Below are positions 1-6,038 of a stretch of 13,287 nucleotides of DNA, in pieces; the first letter of the stretch is position 1, and every line of letters begins with the position of its first letter. The notes under the pieces are model-generated. The model was not told the origin of the DNA. It did not search any database and saw nothing but the letters and a program-made list of their open reading frames with translations. The stretch lies in the NCBI GenBank assembly GCA_934456315.1, contig CAKSHG010000038.1:1-13287 (forward strand). Direction: 5' to 3'. Source of the stretch: an uncultured Oscillospiraceae bacterium. GTDB taxonomy: Bacteria; Bacillota; Clostridia; Oscillospirales; Ruminococcaceae. A program made the position numbers and the translations under genes.

Positions 1-275
1 CGCCGAACGGCATAAACAAGCCAGAGAACGTAAAGGCGGTATCAGAAAATGCCGGCGAGCTTGTAATAACATGGGATGAAGTAGATGGCGCGGAGTATTA
101 TATTGTATACACCTACGACCCGAAGTTAGGCTTTGCAGAAAAGGGCAGACCAGTCGCGTCCGGTCTGACTGTAACTGGTCTTGCAAGCGGTGCAAATTAT
201 GGTATACTTATACGGGCATATGGGCTGAATACGCTAAGTGATTTCAGTGATATAGTATATGAAGCTGTGAAGTGA
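1..275 (+). CDS. C-terminal end of a fibronectin type III domain protein (5'-truncated by window edge)
   Basis: An open frame enters from the left edge (first full codon at position 3) and stops with TGA at 273-275, giving about 90 residues. They read as one fibronectin type III module: PENVKA opening, the conserved tryptophan strand ITWDEVDGAEYYIVY, and the later NYGILIRAY strand with the conserved tyrosine. FnIII modules are non-catalytic beta sandwiches, common as spacers or adhesion modules in secreted and cell-surface proteins of gut Firmicutes. The protein ends right after the domain, with no dockerin, sortase signal or membrane anchor at this end, so any targeting or catalytic part must lie upstream, outside the window. 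It has its own terminator 20 bases downstream. Its codons look more AT-rich than those of the recombinase that follows. The full function cannot be judged. Confidence 0.8.
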   Translation, partial: PNGINKPENVKAVSENAGELVITWDEVDGAEYYIVYTYDPKLGFAEKGRPVASGLTVTGLASGANYGILIRAYGLNTLSDFSDIVYEAVK

Positions 276-294
276 CCGGTCAGTATAGCTTATG

Positions 295-331
295 ATCAGA
301 GCCTGGCATATTGCCAGGCTCTGATTTTTTT
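295..331 (+). terminator. Intrinsic terminator after the FnIII gene
   Basis: A perfect 14-bp inverted repeat (295-308 with 312-325, arm ATCAGAGCCTGGCA) closes over a 3-nt loop and runs directly into a T7 tract (325-331). This is a textbook Rho-independent terminator on the plus strand, 20 bases after the stop codon at 275. The minus-strand side lacks a T-tract. Confidence 0.93.
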
Positions 332-433
332 GATAATAATCGTTAGGGGGCACTCCGCTATATTGCACAAATTCTCCTTGACAGGCGTCAAATCTATGCG
401 ATCTGACTGCGCGATCGCGCCCCGATAATTATG

Positions 434-442
434 TGGTATTAC
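434..442 (+). repeat. Left copy of a 9-bp direct repeat (TGGTATTAC) flanking the recombinase module
   Basis: TGGTATTAC occurs here and again at 2163-2171 in the same orientation. The two copies lie just outside the recombinase terminator on one side and just upstream of the 50-residue ORF on the other, so they bracket the whole recombinase unit. They could be the core of an attL/attR pair left by site-specific integration. Against this, the match is short and could arise by chance. The right copy also lies where a promoter for the minus-strand unit would sit. Confidence 0.25.
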
Positions 443-445
443 CAT

Positions 446-474
446 AAAAATCACCGCAGCAAAGCCACGGCGAT
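446..474 (-). terminator. Intrinsic terminator of the serine recombinase gene
   Basis: On the minus strand, starting 2 bases after the recombinase stop codon, ATCGCCGTGGC pairs with GCTGCGGTGAT (11 bp including three G-T wobbles, TTT loop; plus-strand 450-474) and is followed by five T (plus-strand A446-A450). This closes the recombinase unit before the 9-bp repeat at 434-442. It was found by eye; the wobble pairs make it weaker than the terminator at 295-331. Confidence 0.6.
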
Positions 475-476
475 GA

Positions 477-1967
477 TCAGAATTTCCAGACGATCTCGAT
501 TTTATCGTCCCACAGCAGTATCTTCTGTATGAACTGCCTTGCTATCGCGCCGCGGTTCTCTATCGGCATTTCGCCGAACTCCGAAAGCAGGGGGAGAACG
601 TCCTTATATGCAAGCGCCTGCGGAGCGCCGGAGGCGTGACTGCGGATTTCGGCTTCGACGCTTTCCCGCTCCCTGATGAGAGTTTCCAGCTTCTCCTCAA
701 GCACCTTTCCGATGGCGTAGGAGGTTTCGGCTATCCGGTCGACGAGGTTGTCTATCTGCGAGGATACCGTTTCCAGCCGCATTTTCAGCTTGTTCACGGC
801 GGGGCTCTGCACCGGCTTGTCCTCCTCAATGGAAACGTCCCGTATCTCCTCGAATTTCCGGAAAAGCTGCTCCCTGACTGCCTGCTCGACGTCGTCTATG
901 CGGGGATTTTCCTCAAAGCCGCCGCAGATTTTCTTGTTCGCCTTTCCCGAGCAGTAGAAGCAGTCCTTGTTGATTACCCGCAGAGCGTAGCCACAGTTCC
1001 CGCATTTTATCAGCCCGGTGAGCCAGGAGCGCGTGCCGGGCTTCCCCTTTTTGAGCTGACTGTTTCCGTCGAGCTTACGCTGGACGTCCAGCCATATCTG
1101 CGGCGGGATAACGCCGTCGTGCAGTCCGAGGGTCAGGACGTGGTCTTTCACGTCGGTGTACTTGCGCTCGTTCGCGGCGCGCTTTCCGTAGAGGAAGCAC
1201 CCGCGCTCCCCGGTGAACTCCTCCACCGGAGTGGAAACCTTACAGCCTTTTTCCCTGAAGTAGCGGTAGACGTCCGTATCCGCCATGACGTAGGACGGAT
1301 TCCGGAGGATACGGCTCACCATGCTGCTGTCCCACAGGGCGCCGCCGGGGGACTGCACCCCGTCGGAATTGAGCTGCTTTGCTATGTCCCCGAGGGAGGC
1401 GCGCTCCTCGCGGTAGGCTCCGTACATGTACTGCACGGTGGGCATATCGGCGTTCGGAATGAGCACGGAGGTCTTTATCCCGCCGAGGGCGGTCGGGACC
1501 TTATCGAACCCGAACGTCGGAGGTCCCCCGAGGTACATTCCCTTTTCGCCCCGGGCGTAGTAGTTGTCCTTTACGCGCATGAGGATATTCTCGCGCTCCA
1601 GCTCCGCGAAAACCATGATTATCCCGAGCATTGCGCGCCCTATCGGCGTGGAGGTGTCAAAAGTTTCCACCGTGGACGCGAACTCCACGCCGTACTGCCG
1701 GAACAGCTCCATGAGGTTTGAGAAGTCGTTCAGCGAGCGGCTTATCCGGTCGAGCTTGTAAACAACGAGCTTTGTTATCGCGCCGCTCTTTATGTCGGAT
1801 AACAGCCGCTGGAACTCCGGGCGGTCGATGTTCTTGCCGCTCCAGCCCCTGTCTGTGTAGACGCGGCATTCCTCCGCAGCGGCGAAGCGCCGGCAGAATT
1901 CTACCTGCGTGTCTATTGAAATGCTGTCCTTTTTGTCGATACTCTGTCTTGCGTATATCGCAGTCAT
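477..1967 (-). CDS. Large serine recombinase / site-specific integrase
   Basis: A 496-residue serine recombinase that cuts and rejoins DNA at specific sites through a 5'-phosphoserine intermediate. The N-terminal resolvase/invertase catalytic domain spans about residues 1-145, with YARQS holding the nucleophile Ser9 and YKLDRISRS (70-78) matching the DRLSR signature. A Recombinase-type DNA-binding domain follows at about 165-300. Next comes a zinc ribbon at about 320-350, with Cys322, Cys325, Cys336/339 and Cys348. A coiled coil covers about 390-445, and there is a short C-terminal tail. This is the usual large-serine-recombinase architecture, at the short end of the size range. The start at 1967 is supported by AAAGGA 6 nt upstream. 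It lies 18 nt after a 50-residue ORF and ends in its own terminator, so the two genes form a small operon. No other mobile-element genes (relaxase, excisionase, capsid) are nearby. All key residues are present, so it is probably active. Whether it integrates an element or inverts DNA cannot be told. Confidence 0.93.
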   Translation of the reverse strand: MTAIYARQSIDKKDSISIDTQVEFCRRFAAAEECRVYTDRGWSGKNIDRPEFQRLLSDIKSGAITKLVVYKLDRISRSLNDFSNLMELFRQYGVEFASTVETFDTSTPIGRAMLGIIMVFAELERENILMRVKDNYYARGEKGMYLGGPPTFGFDKVPTALGGIKTSVLIPNADMPTVQYMYGAYREERASLGDIAKQLNSDGVQSPGGALWDSSMVSRILRNPSYVMADTDVYRYFREKGCKVSTPVEEFTGERGCFLYGKRAANERKYTDVKDHVLTLGLHDGVIPPQIWLDVQRKLDGNSQLKKGKPGTRSWLTGLIKCGNCGYALRVINKDCFYCSGKANKKICGGFEENPRIDDVEQAVREQLFRKFEEIRDVSIEEDKPVQSPAVNKLKMRLETVSSQIDNLVDRIAETSYAIGKVLEEKLETLIRERESVEAEIRSHASGAPQALAYKDVLPLLSEFGEMPIENRGAIARQFIQKILLWDDKIEIVWKF

Positions 1968-1985
1968 TTTTTGTCCTTTCAGCGG

Positions 1986-2138
1986 TCAGGCGGTTTTCTG
2001 CCCGGACTGCTCCGTTTTGCTTTCCAGGTAGCGGAGAAGTTCCCGGTAAACGGCTCTTGACGCGTCGGCTTTCAGCTTCTCTTTCTGCGCGTCCGTCGCG
2101 GGGGGATATGTATTCACCACGGTGTATTTCGGCTGCAT
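1986..2138 (-). CDS. 50-residue hypothetical protein upstream of the serine recombinase
   Basis: A short frame of 50 codons on the minus strand starts MQPKYTVVNTYPP and ends GQKTA followed by TGA at 1986-1988. AAAGGA lies 10 nt before the start codon. The stop is only 18 nt before the recombinase start, which has its own AAAGGA, so the two genes look co-transcribed. The protein is hydrophilic, with a charged helical stretch (about residues 17-42, rich in Lys, Glu, Arg and Leu) and no membrane segment or clear DNA-binding motif. It could be a recombination directionality or accessory factor, since such small genes often sit beside large serine recombinases, but nothing in the sequence proves a function. 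A longer overlapping frame starting at 2148 runs into the recombinase gene in another phase and was not chosen. Confidence 0.6.
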   Translation of the reverse strand: MQPKYTVVNTYPPATDAQKEKLKADASRAVYRELLRYLESKTEQSGQKTA

Positions 2139-2162
2139 ATTTCATCATTCCTTTCCGCCCGT

Positions 2163-2171
2163 TGGTATTAC
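2163..2171 (+). repeat. Right copy of the 9-bp direct repeat (TGGTATTAC)
   Basis: Partner of 434-442. It lies 25 bases upstream of the 50-residue ORF start. A shorter related GTATTAC recurs 31 bases further right (2196-2202). It is a possible attachment-site core or a recombinase or regulator binding site; a chance match is not excluded. Confidence 0.25.
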
Positions 2172-2266
2172 ATTGTTATGAGGGCGGTCCGGATAGTATT
2201 ACTGTAGTTGCCGCAGATAACTTTTTCACATTCAGGCATTTTGGGGCGATAATCAGGAAGAAATTA

Positions 2267-2295
2267 TTGACAGCGGCGCTATTTAATAGTATAAT
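2267..2295 (+). promoter_or_regulatory. Consensus sigma-A promoter of the dockerin protein gene
   Basis: TTGACA at 2267-2272 and TATAAT at 2290-2295 are separated by exactly 17 nt, so both boxes match the housekeeping consensus perfectly. Transcription would start around 2302, leaving a 5' UTR of roughly 58 nt before the ATG at 2360. A promoter this close to consensus suggests strong basal expression, possibly checked by a repressor or by the leader hairpin. Confidence 0.88.
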
Positions 2296-2314
2296 AGTTG
2301 TAACTAAGATGTTT

Positions 2315-2340
2315 TCCGGACAAGCCGTGCGGCTTCCGGA
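2315..2340 (+). promoter_or_regulatory. Leader hairpin in the 5' UTR of the dockerin gene
   Basis: TCCGG (2315-2319) pairs with CCGGA (2336-2340), and AAGCC (2322-2326) pairs with GGCTT (2331-2335), with a 2-nt bulge on the left side and a GTGC loop. It ends 6 nt before the Shine-Dalgarno AAAGGAGG (2347-2354), which remains unpaired. It could stabilise the mRNA or serve as an operator or protein-binding site. There is no T-tract, so it is not a terminator. Confidence 0.4.
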
Positions 2341-2359
2341 GCATTTAAAGGAGGATACG

Positions 2360-5300
2360 ATGACAAACAGATCATTCACCCCCGGCAGGCTGTGCGGAAT
2401 GCTGACCTGCGCCGGGGTCTTACTGGCGATGATACCGCTGGTATCCGTTCCCGCGTCTGCGGAGAGCGCCGCAGTTACGGCGGACTACACCATGGATTTC
2501 ACCGGAGCAGCTTCGTGGAGATACGTCGACAAGAACGGCGACGAGCAGGTGTTTGACGCTTCGTGCGCTGACAGGATAATCGAAGCCAGGGACTGGACGT
2601 GGTACGGAAACGACCAGGGCGGCACAGAGCCGAACTCTCTCAAGATATGGAGCGAATTCAGCTTCGACACCACCGCGCAGAACGCGATGACCCTGCCCGC
2701 AGGAAGCACCGTGGTTTTCCAGTACGACGCCGAGATAAACGCGAAGCAGAACTGCATATACTCCGACGGTGATCTCACCCTGACAGGCGACCCGTATGTC
2801 GATCCTGATACAGGCATGACTAAATTACTTACTCTGACGTTCGGCGACTCCGGTCTGTATTCCAAGGGAGATCTCACTGTCGACAACATCGACCTGTACA
2901 CCGACCCGGATTCCGTTGAAAGCTACGACAACGCGGTCCTCGCGAACGGTATGTTCAGGCTCCAGGACTGCTACTTCTACGCCGGGGACGCGTGGAATGG
3001 CACCAACGTCGTCAACTGCACAAATTACAACATAAGCAGGGGTACCATCATAGATATCCCATTCTCGTATTTTACCTCGATAAACGGCTACGGCAACTAC
3101 ATTGCGGATATAAGCTATGTGGAAAATGCAAAGCCTCTCGACATCGATATCCCGCTTGAACGCGGTAAGAGCTACATCAATACCACCGCCACCCTCTGTT
3201 CCGCCGACCGCTCCGGGCGAATGAGGCTCGACACCGCGGAATTCAAGGTCAGGTCCGGCGACCTTTTCATTTACGAGAAGGCTCTGTCCGACCCGGACAG
3301 CAGGGACGACCGCAAGACCCTCGGCGGCAAGACCTATAAGACAGACCTTTCGGAACTGGTATACGGAAATCCCGACAAATACAGGATAGTGCTGTCCTGC
3401 GATTCGCCGGATAAGAACCTGTACACCTATGAGGTCAGGGACGGGGCATTTGAGATAACCGTTCCGAACAAGGAGCTGGACGACAGTCTGACCGTCACGG
3501 TCGAGGTGACCGACGACAAGTACGAATACAGCTCCAAGGAAACCAAATCCTTCAATTTCGTAGTGGGACAGCCGGTAAAGACAAACAGGCTCGGCATCGG
3601 CTACAACAGCAATGCCGGGGGTACGCTGAAGGACCATGTCGACATTTCCCTCACCCACGGCGATACGGAGCTTCCGCTCTGCGAATCCTCCGGGTACTGC
3701 TACTTTATCCCGGCGGGGTTCGACTGCAATCTCTCCCTCCTGCCGAAGGACGGCGAGGTACAATTCCTCCAGCTCGGAACAGAGGACATAAGTCCATCAA
3801 TCGACGGAAACTACGATATTTCCCTGGACGGCGACAAGGAGCTGTCTTTCTGGTTTTATGAATCCGATACGCCGCAGTACGTCACGGTAGGAATTTCGGA
3901 CGAGCTTGTCCGCGCTTTCCAGAGCGGCGGAGTGACCAGCGTCACCGTCACCGATTACCTCGGAAGCAAGCAATGGCGGCTGGATTCGGGCGCCTTCGAT
4001 TTCCCGTTCAACTACCTGAACGACAGATATATACAGATAGATATAGTGACCGACGGCTGCGGCGTTACCGACATCTGCGGCGAAACGCCGGATTACCGCG
4101 CGGAAAAGAAATATTATACCGCTGACTTCACAGTAAGCGGCGACTTCACCGTAACCGCCCCGGTGCGCGAGGTTTGCGGCTTCAAGAAACTGATTAACGT
4201 CAACGGTATACCGCCTGTCGTAAAGGGCGACAGGGACGTTTCCGGCGGGTTCTATCCCGGCGTGGAGTATGAGATACTCGTGCCCCGCGGCAGCGGCAAG
4301 CTCAATGAGGGCGCTGAATTCAACGGCGCGGCTGTCGAGCCGTTCAGCGAGGACTCCGACGGCTGGCACTACAGGGTAGCTCCCGTCAGCGGAACGGACA
4401 ACACCTTCATCTGCAAGTGCAACGACGTTTCCCTGCTAAGGCTCGCAAAGCCGGAGCACGGCGCGATAGCGTTCAGCGGCAGGCTCGACAACGGCAGAGG
4501 CAAGTCCGCCCTCGAGGACGGCACCGAGGTCTACACGCTGGGAACAGGCGATAAGATCACCCTGACGTTTACACCGGACGAGGGGTACCGCCTGGCTTCC
4601 GCTGCGCTGGACGGCTCCGAAATTGCCGTCGGCGCGGACGGCACATACTCCTTCATGCTGGAACAGCTCGTAGACTGGACTGTAACGGCGAAGTTCGAGA
4701 AGATAGCAGTACCCAGCACGGTCACCGTAAACTGCGGCAAAAACGGCACAGTAACCCCCGGCACCAAAGCCTGCGAAAACGGCTCGGAGGTCGTCCTGAC
4801 GGTAACTCCGGACGATGGCTACAAAGTTAAGTCCGTGACCCTGGACGGCAGGGCGGTAGCGCTGACCGACGGAAAATTCACGTTCACCGTAACGGCTGAC
4901 TGCACGTTCGCGGTTGAGTTCGAGAAGATTGCGGAATCCCATACCGTGACCGTGAACTGCGGCAAAAACGGCACAGTAACTCCCGGCACGAAATCCTGCG
5001 AAGACGGCGCGGAGGTCGTCCTGACGGTTACTCCGGACGCGGGATACAAGGTGAAGTCCGTGACCCTGGACGGCAAGGCTGTAACGCTGACCGACGGAAA
5101 ATACACGTTCACCGTGACGGCTGACTGCACATTCGCGGCGGAGTTCGAGAAGCTGTCCGGAGGTTCTTCGGGAGGTTCCGGCGGCTCGGGAAGCTCCGGC
5201 AGTTCCGGAAGCTCCAGACCCTCTGCGGCAAAGCCGGAGAGCACTCCGATCATGAACGGCGCTCCGATAAGCTGGAGCGATATCGCAAAGGATCTTGGAA

Positions 5301-5920
5301 AGCTACCGGACGGCGGCTCTGCGGAGATATCGCTGAACGGCGAATACACAGTCCCTGCCGACCTCATCGGCGTGATCAGGGACAGGAAGCTCACCGTGGA
5401 GTTCATATCTGACAGCGTCAAGAGCTGGGTAGTACGCGGCGGGGACGTTACCGTGACCTCGGCGGCTGATTTCTCAGCGCTCCCGGGCAATGCGGATAAG
5501 AGTGCGCTCCGCGGCGTTCCGGGCGCTGACCTGAAGGTAAGCGGGACGACTGTCCCTGCTGAACTGAAGCTGCATTTCCGCAGGGAATTCGCGGGGCAGT
5601 TCGCGAATATCTACAGGCTGAATGGCAATGCTCCGGAGTTCATCGGCTGCGTAACGGTAGGCGGCGACGGTTATGTGAACGTCCCCGGAGTCTGCAATGC
5701 CGGAGAGTACATCGTGATGGCCTGCGAATTCAGCGGCCTTAACGGCGACGCTGACAACGACGGCAGTCTGACCGCCCTCGACGCTTCCGCTATCCTGAAG
5801 GACATCGTAGGCGCGGCGAAGCCCGCGAACCCGCTGATGTGCGACTTCAACGGCGACGGCGCAGTCAACGCGCTGGACGCTTCCGCCGTGTTAAAGGCGG
5901 TCGTTGGCATTACGGCGTGA
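2360..5920 (+). CDS. Secreted dockerin-containing multidomain protein with InlB-B-like repeats
   Basis: A 1186-residue exported protein. The frame is open further upstream, but the start at 2360 is fixed by AAAGGAGG 5 nt before the ATG, a consensus promoter at 2267-2295 and a signal peptide: basic N-end, hydrophobic core, VPASA cleavage site near residue 34. Residues 35 to about 690 are beta-rich extracellular sequence that I cannot place in a family. Then come one divergent and two near-identical repeats of 75 residues (about 690-935; each with CGKNGTVTPGTK and GYKVKSVTLDG), resembling divergent InlB B-repeats. A Ser/Gly linker (about 935-960) and another unassigned beta-rich region follow. 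Residues about 1126-1186 form a type I dockerin with two calcium loops (DADNDGSLTALD and DFNGDGAVNALD). The dockerin docks to a cohesin, placing the protein in a cellulosome-like complex. No glycoside-hydrolase motif was recognised, so it may be a binding, structural or adhesive component. Confidence 0.93.
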   Translation: MTNRSFTPGRLCGMLTCAGVLLAMIPLVSVPASAESAAVTADYTMDFTGAASWRYVDKNGDEQVFDASCADRIIEARDWTWYGNDQGGTEPNSLKIWSEFSFDTTAQNAMTLPAGSTVVFQYDAEINAKQNCIYSDGDLTLTGDPYVDPDTGMTKLLTLTFGDSGLYSKGDLTVDNIDLYTDPDSVESYDNAVLANGMFRLQDCYFYAGDAWNGTNVVNCTNYNISRGTIIDIPFSYFTSINGYGNYIADISYVENAKPLDIDIPLERGKSYINTTATLCSADRSGRMRLDTAEFKVRSGDLFIYEKALSDPDSRDDRKTLGGKTYKTDLSELVYGNPDKYRIVLSCDSPDKNLYTYEVRDGAFEITVPNKELDDSLTVTVEVTDDKYEYSSKETKSFNFVVGQPVKTNRLGIGYNSNAGGTLKDHVDISLTHGDTELPLCESSGYCYFIPAGFDCNLSLLPKDGEVQFLQLGTEDISPSIDGNYDISLDGDKELSFWFYESDTPQYVTVGISDELVRAFQSGGVTSVTVTDYLGSKQWRLDSGAFDFPFNYLNDRYIQIDIVTDGCGVTDICGETPDYRAEKKYYTADFTVSGDFTVTAPVREVCGFKKLINVNGIPPVVKGDRDVSGGFYPGVEYEILVPRGSGKLNEGAEFNGAAVEPFSEDSDGWHYRVAPVSGTDNTFICKCNDVSLLRLAKPEHGAIAFSGRLDNGRGKSALEDGTEVYTLGTGDKITLTFTPDEGYRLASAALDGSEIAVGADGTYSFMLEQLVDWTVTAKFEKIAVPSTVTVNCGKNGTVTPGTKACENGSEVVLTVTPDDGYKVKSVTLDGRAVALTDGKFTFTVTADCTFAVEFEKIAESHTVTVNCGKNGTVTPGTKSCEDGAEVVLTVTPDAGYKVKSVTLDGKAVTLTDGKYTFTVTADCTFAAEFEKLSGGSSGGSGGSGSSGSSGSSRPSAAKPESTPIMNGAPISWSDIAKDLGKLPDGGSAEISLNGEYTVPADLIGVIRDRKLTVEFISDSVKSWVVRGGDVTVTSAADFSALPGNADKSALRGVPGADLKVSGTTVPAELKLHFRREFAGQFANIYRLNGNAPEFIGCVTVGGDGYVNVPGVCNAGEYIVMACEFSGLNGDADNDGSLTALDASAILKDIVGAAKPANPLMCDFNGDGAVNALDASAVLKAVVGITA
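4720..5158 (+). repeat. Tandem 225-bp coding repeat (two copies) in the dockerin gene
   Basis: Two consecutive units with a 225-bp period (AACTGC at 4730 and again at 4955) encode 75-residue modules nearly identical in protein and largely identical in DNA. A third, more divergent module precedes them at about 4435-4715. The nucleotide similarity points to recent duplication and makes copy number prone to change by homologous recombination. Confidence 0.8.
5743..5911 (+). other. Type I dockerin module (C-terminus of the secreted protein)
   Basis: Two 22-24 residue duplicated F-hand segments are spaced by a short linker. Each has a calcium loop with Asp/Asn at positions 1, 3, 5 and 12 (DADNDG...D and DFNGDG...D) followed by the helix ALDASA(I/V)LK. 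The helices carry the cohesin-recognition surface. The near-identity of the two helices fits the dual-binding-mode symmetry known for type I dockerins. Confidence 0.92.
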
Positions 5921-5942
5921 ACCTTAACGGCCTGCGTAAGTG

Positions 5943-5983
5943 AATAAAATGACCCGCTCCTGCTGTGAAAGCCGGAGCGGGTC
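5943..5983 (-). terminator. Hairpin terminator between convergent genes
   Basis: GACCCGCTCC (5951-5960) pairs perfectly with GGAGCGGGTC (5974-5983). After one mismatch the stem continues for 3 more bp (AGC-type), leaving a 5-nt loop. On the minus strand it is followed by ATTTTATT, so it best serves the rdrA-rdrB transcript, 56 bases past the rdrB stop. On the plus strand it lies 30 bases past the dockerin gene stop but is followed by GCGTATTATT, a poor T-tract. It may still act in both directions. Confidence 0.7.
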
Positions 5984-6038
5984 GCGTATTATTCAGCTTA
6001 TTCAGCGGGAAGTTCCTGCTGACCGCCAGAGAGCCGTT

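Noticed and set aside
378..406. TTGACA at 378 as a plus-strand promoter
   Set aside because: No acceptable -10 box lies 16-18 nt downstream and no plus-strand gene follows before 2360.
636..1721. 361-residue plus-strand ORF
   Set aside because: It lies fully antisense to the serine recombinase, has no RBS, and is explained by GC-rich third positions of the opposite frame.
1657..2148. 163-residue minus-strand ORF starting MMKYAAE
   Set aside because: Its start leaves no spacing to the AAAGGA, and it overlaps the recombinase N-terminus in another phase. The 50-residue frame with a proper stop before the recombinase fits better.
1718..2359. Upstream in-frame extension of the dockerin protein (to 1400 residues)
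   Set aside because: It runs antisense through the recombinase and 50-residue ORF, lacks an RBS, and precedes the promoter. The signal peptide, SD and promoter all fix the start at 2360.
2825..3763. Antisense ORFs under the dockerin gene (312, 190, 223 and 168 residues)
   Set aside because: They are shadows of a repetitive GC-rich coding sequence with no RBS, promoter or domain signal.
4720..5158. Possible CRISPR-like direct repeats
   Set aside because: The repeats are 225 bp, in frame and protein-coding, with no spacers.
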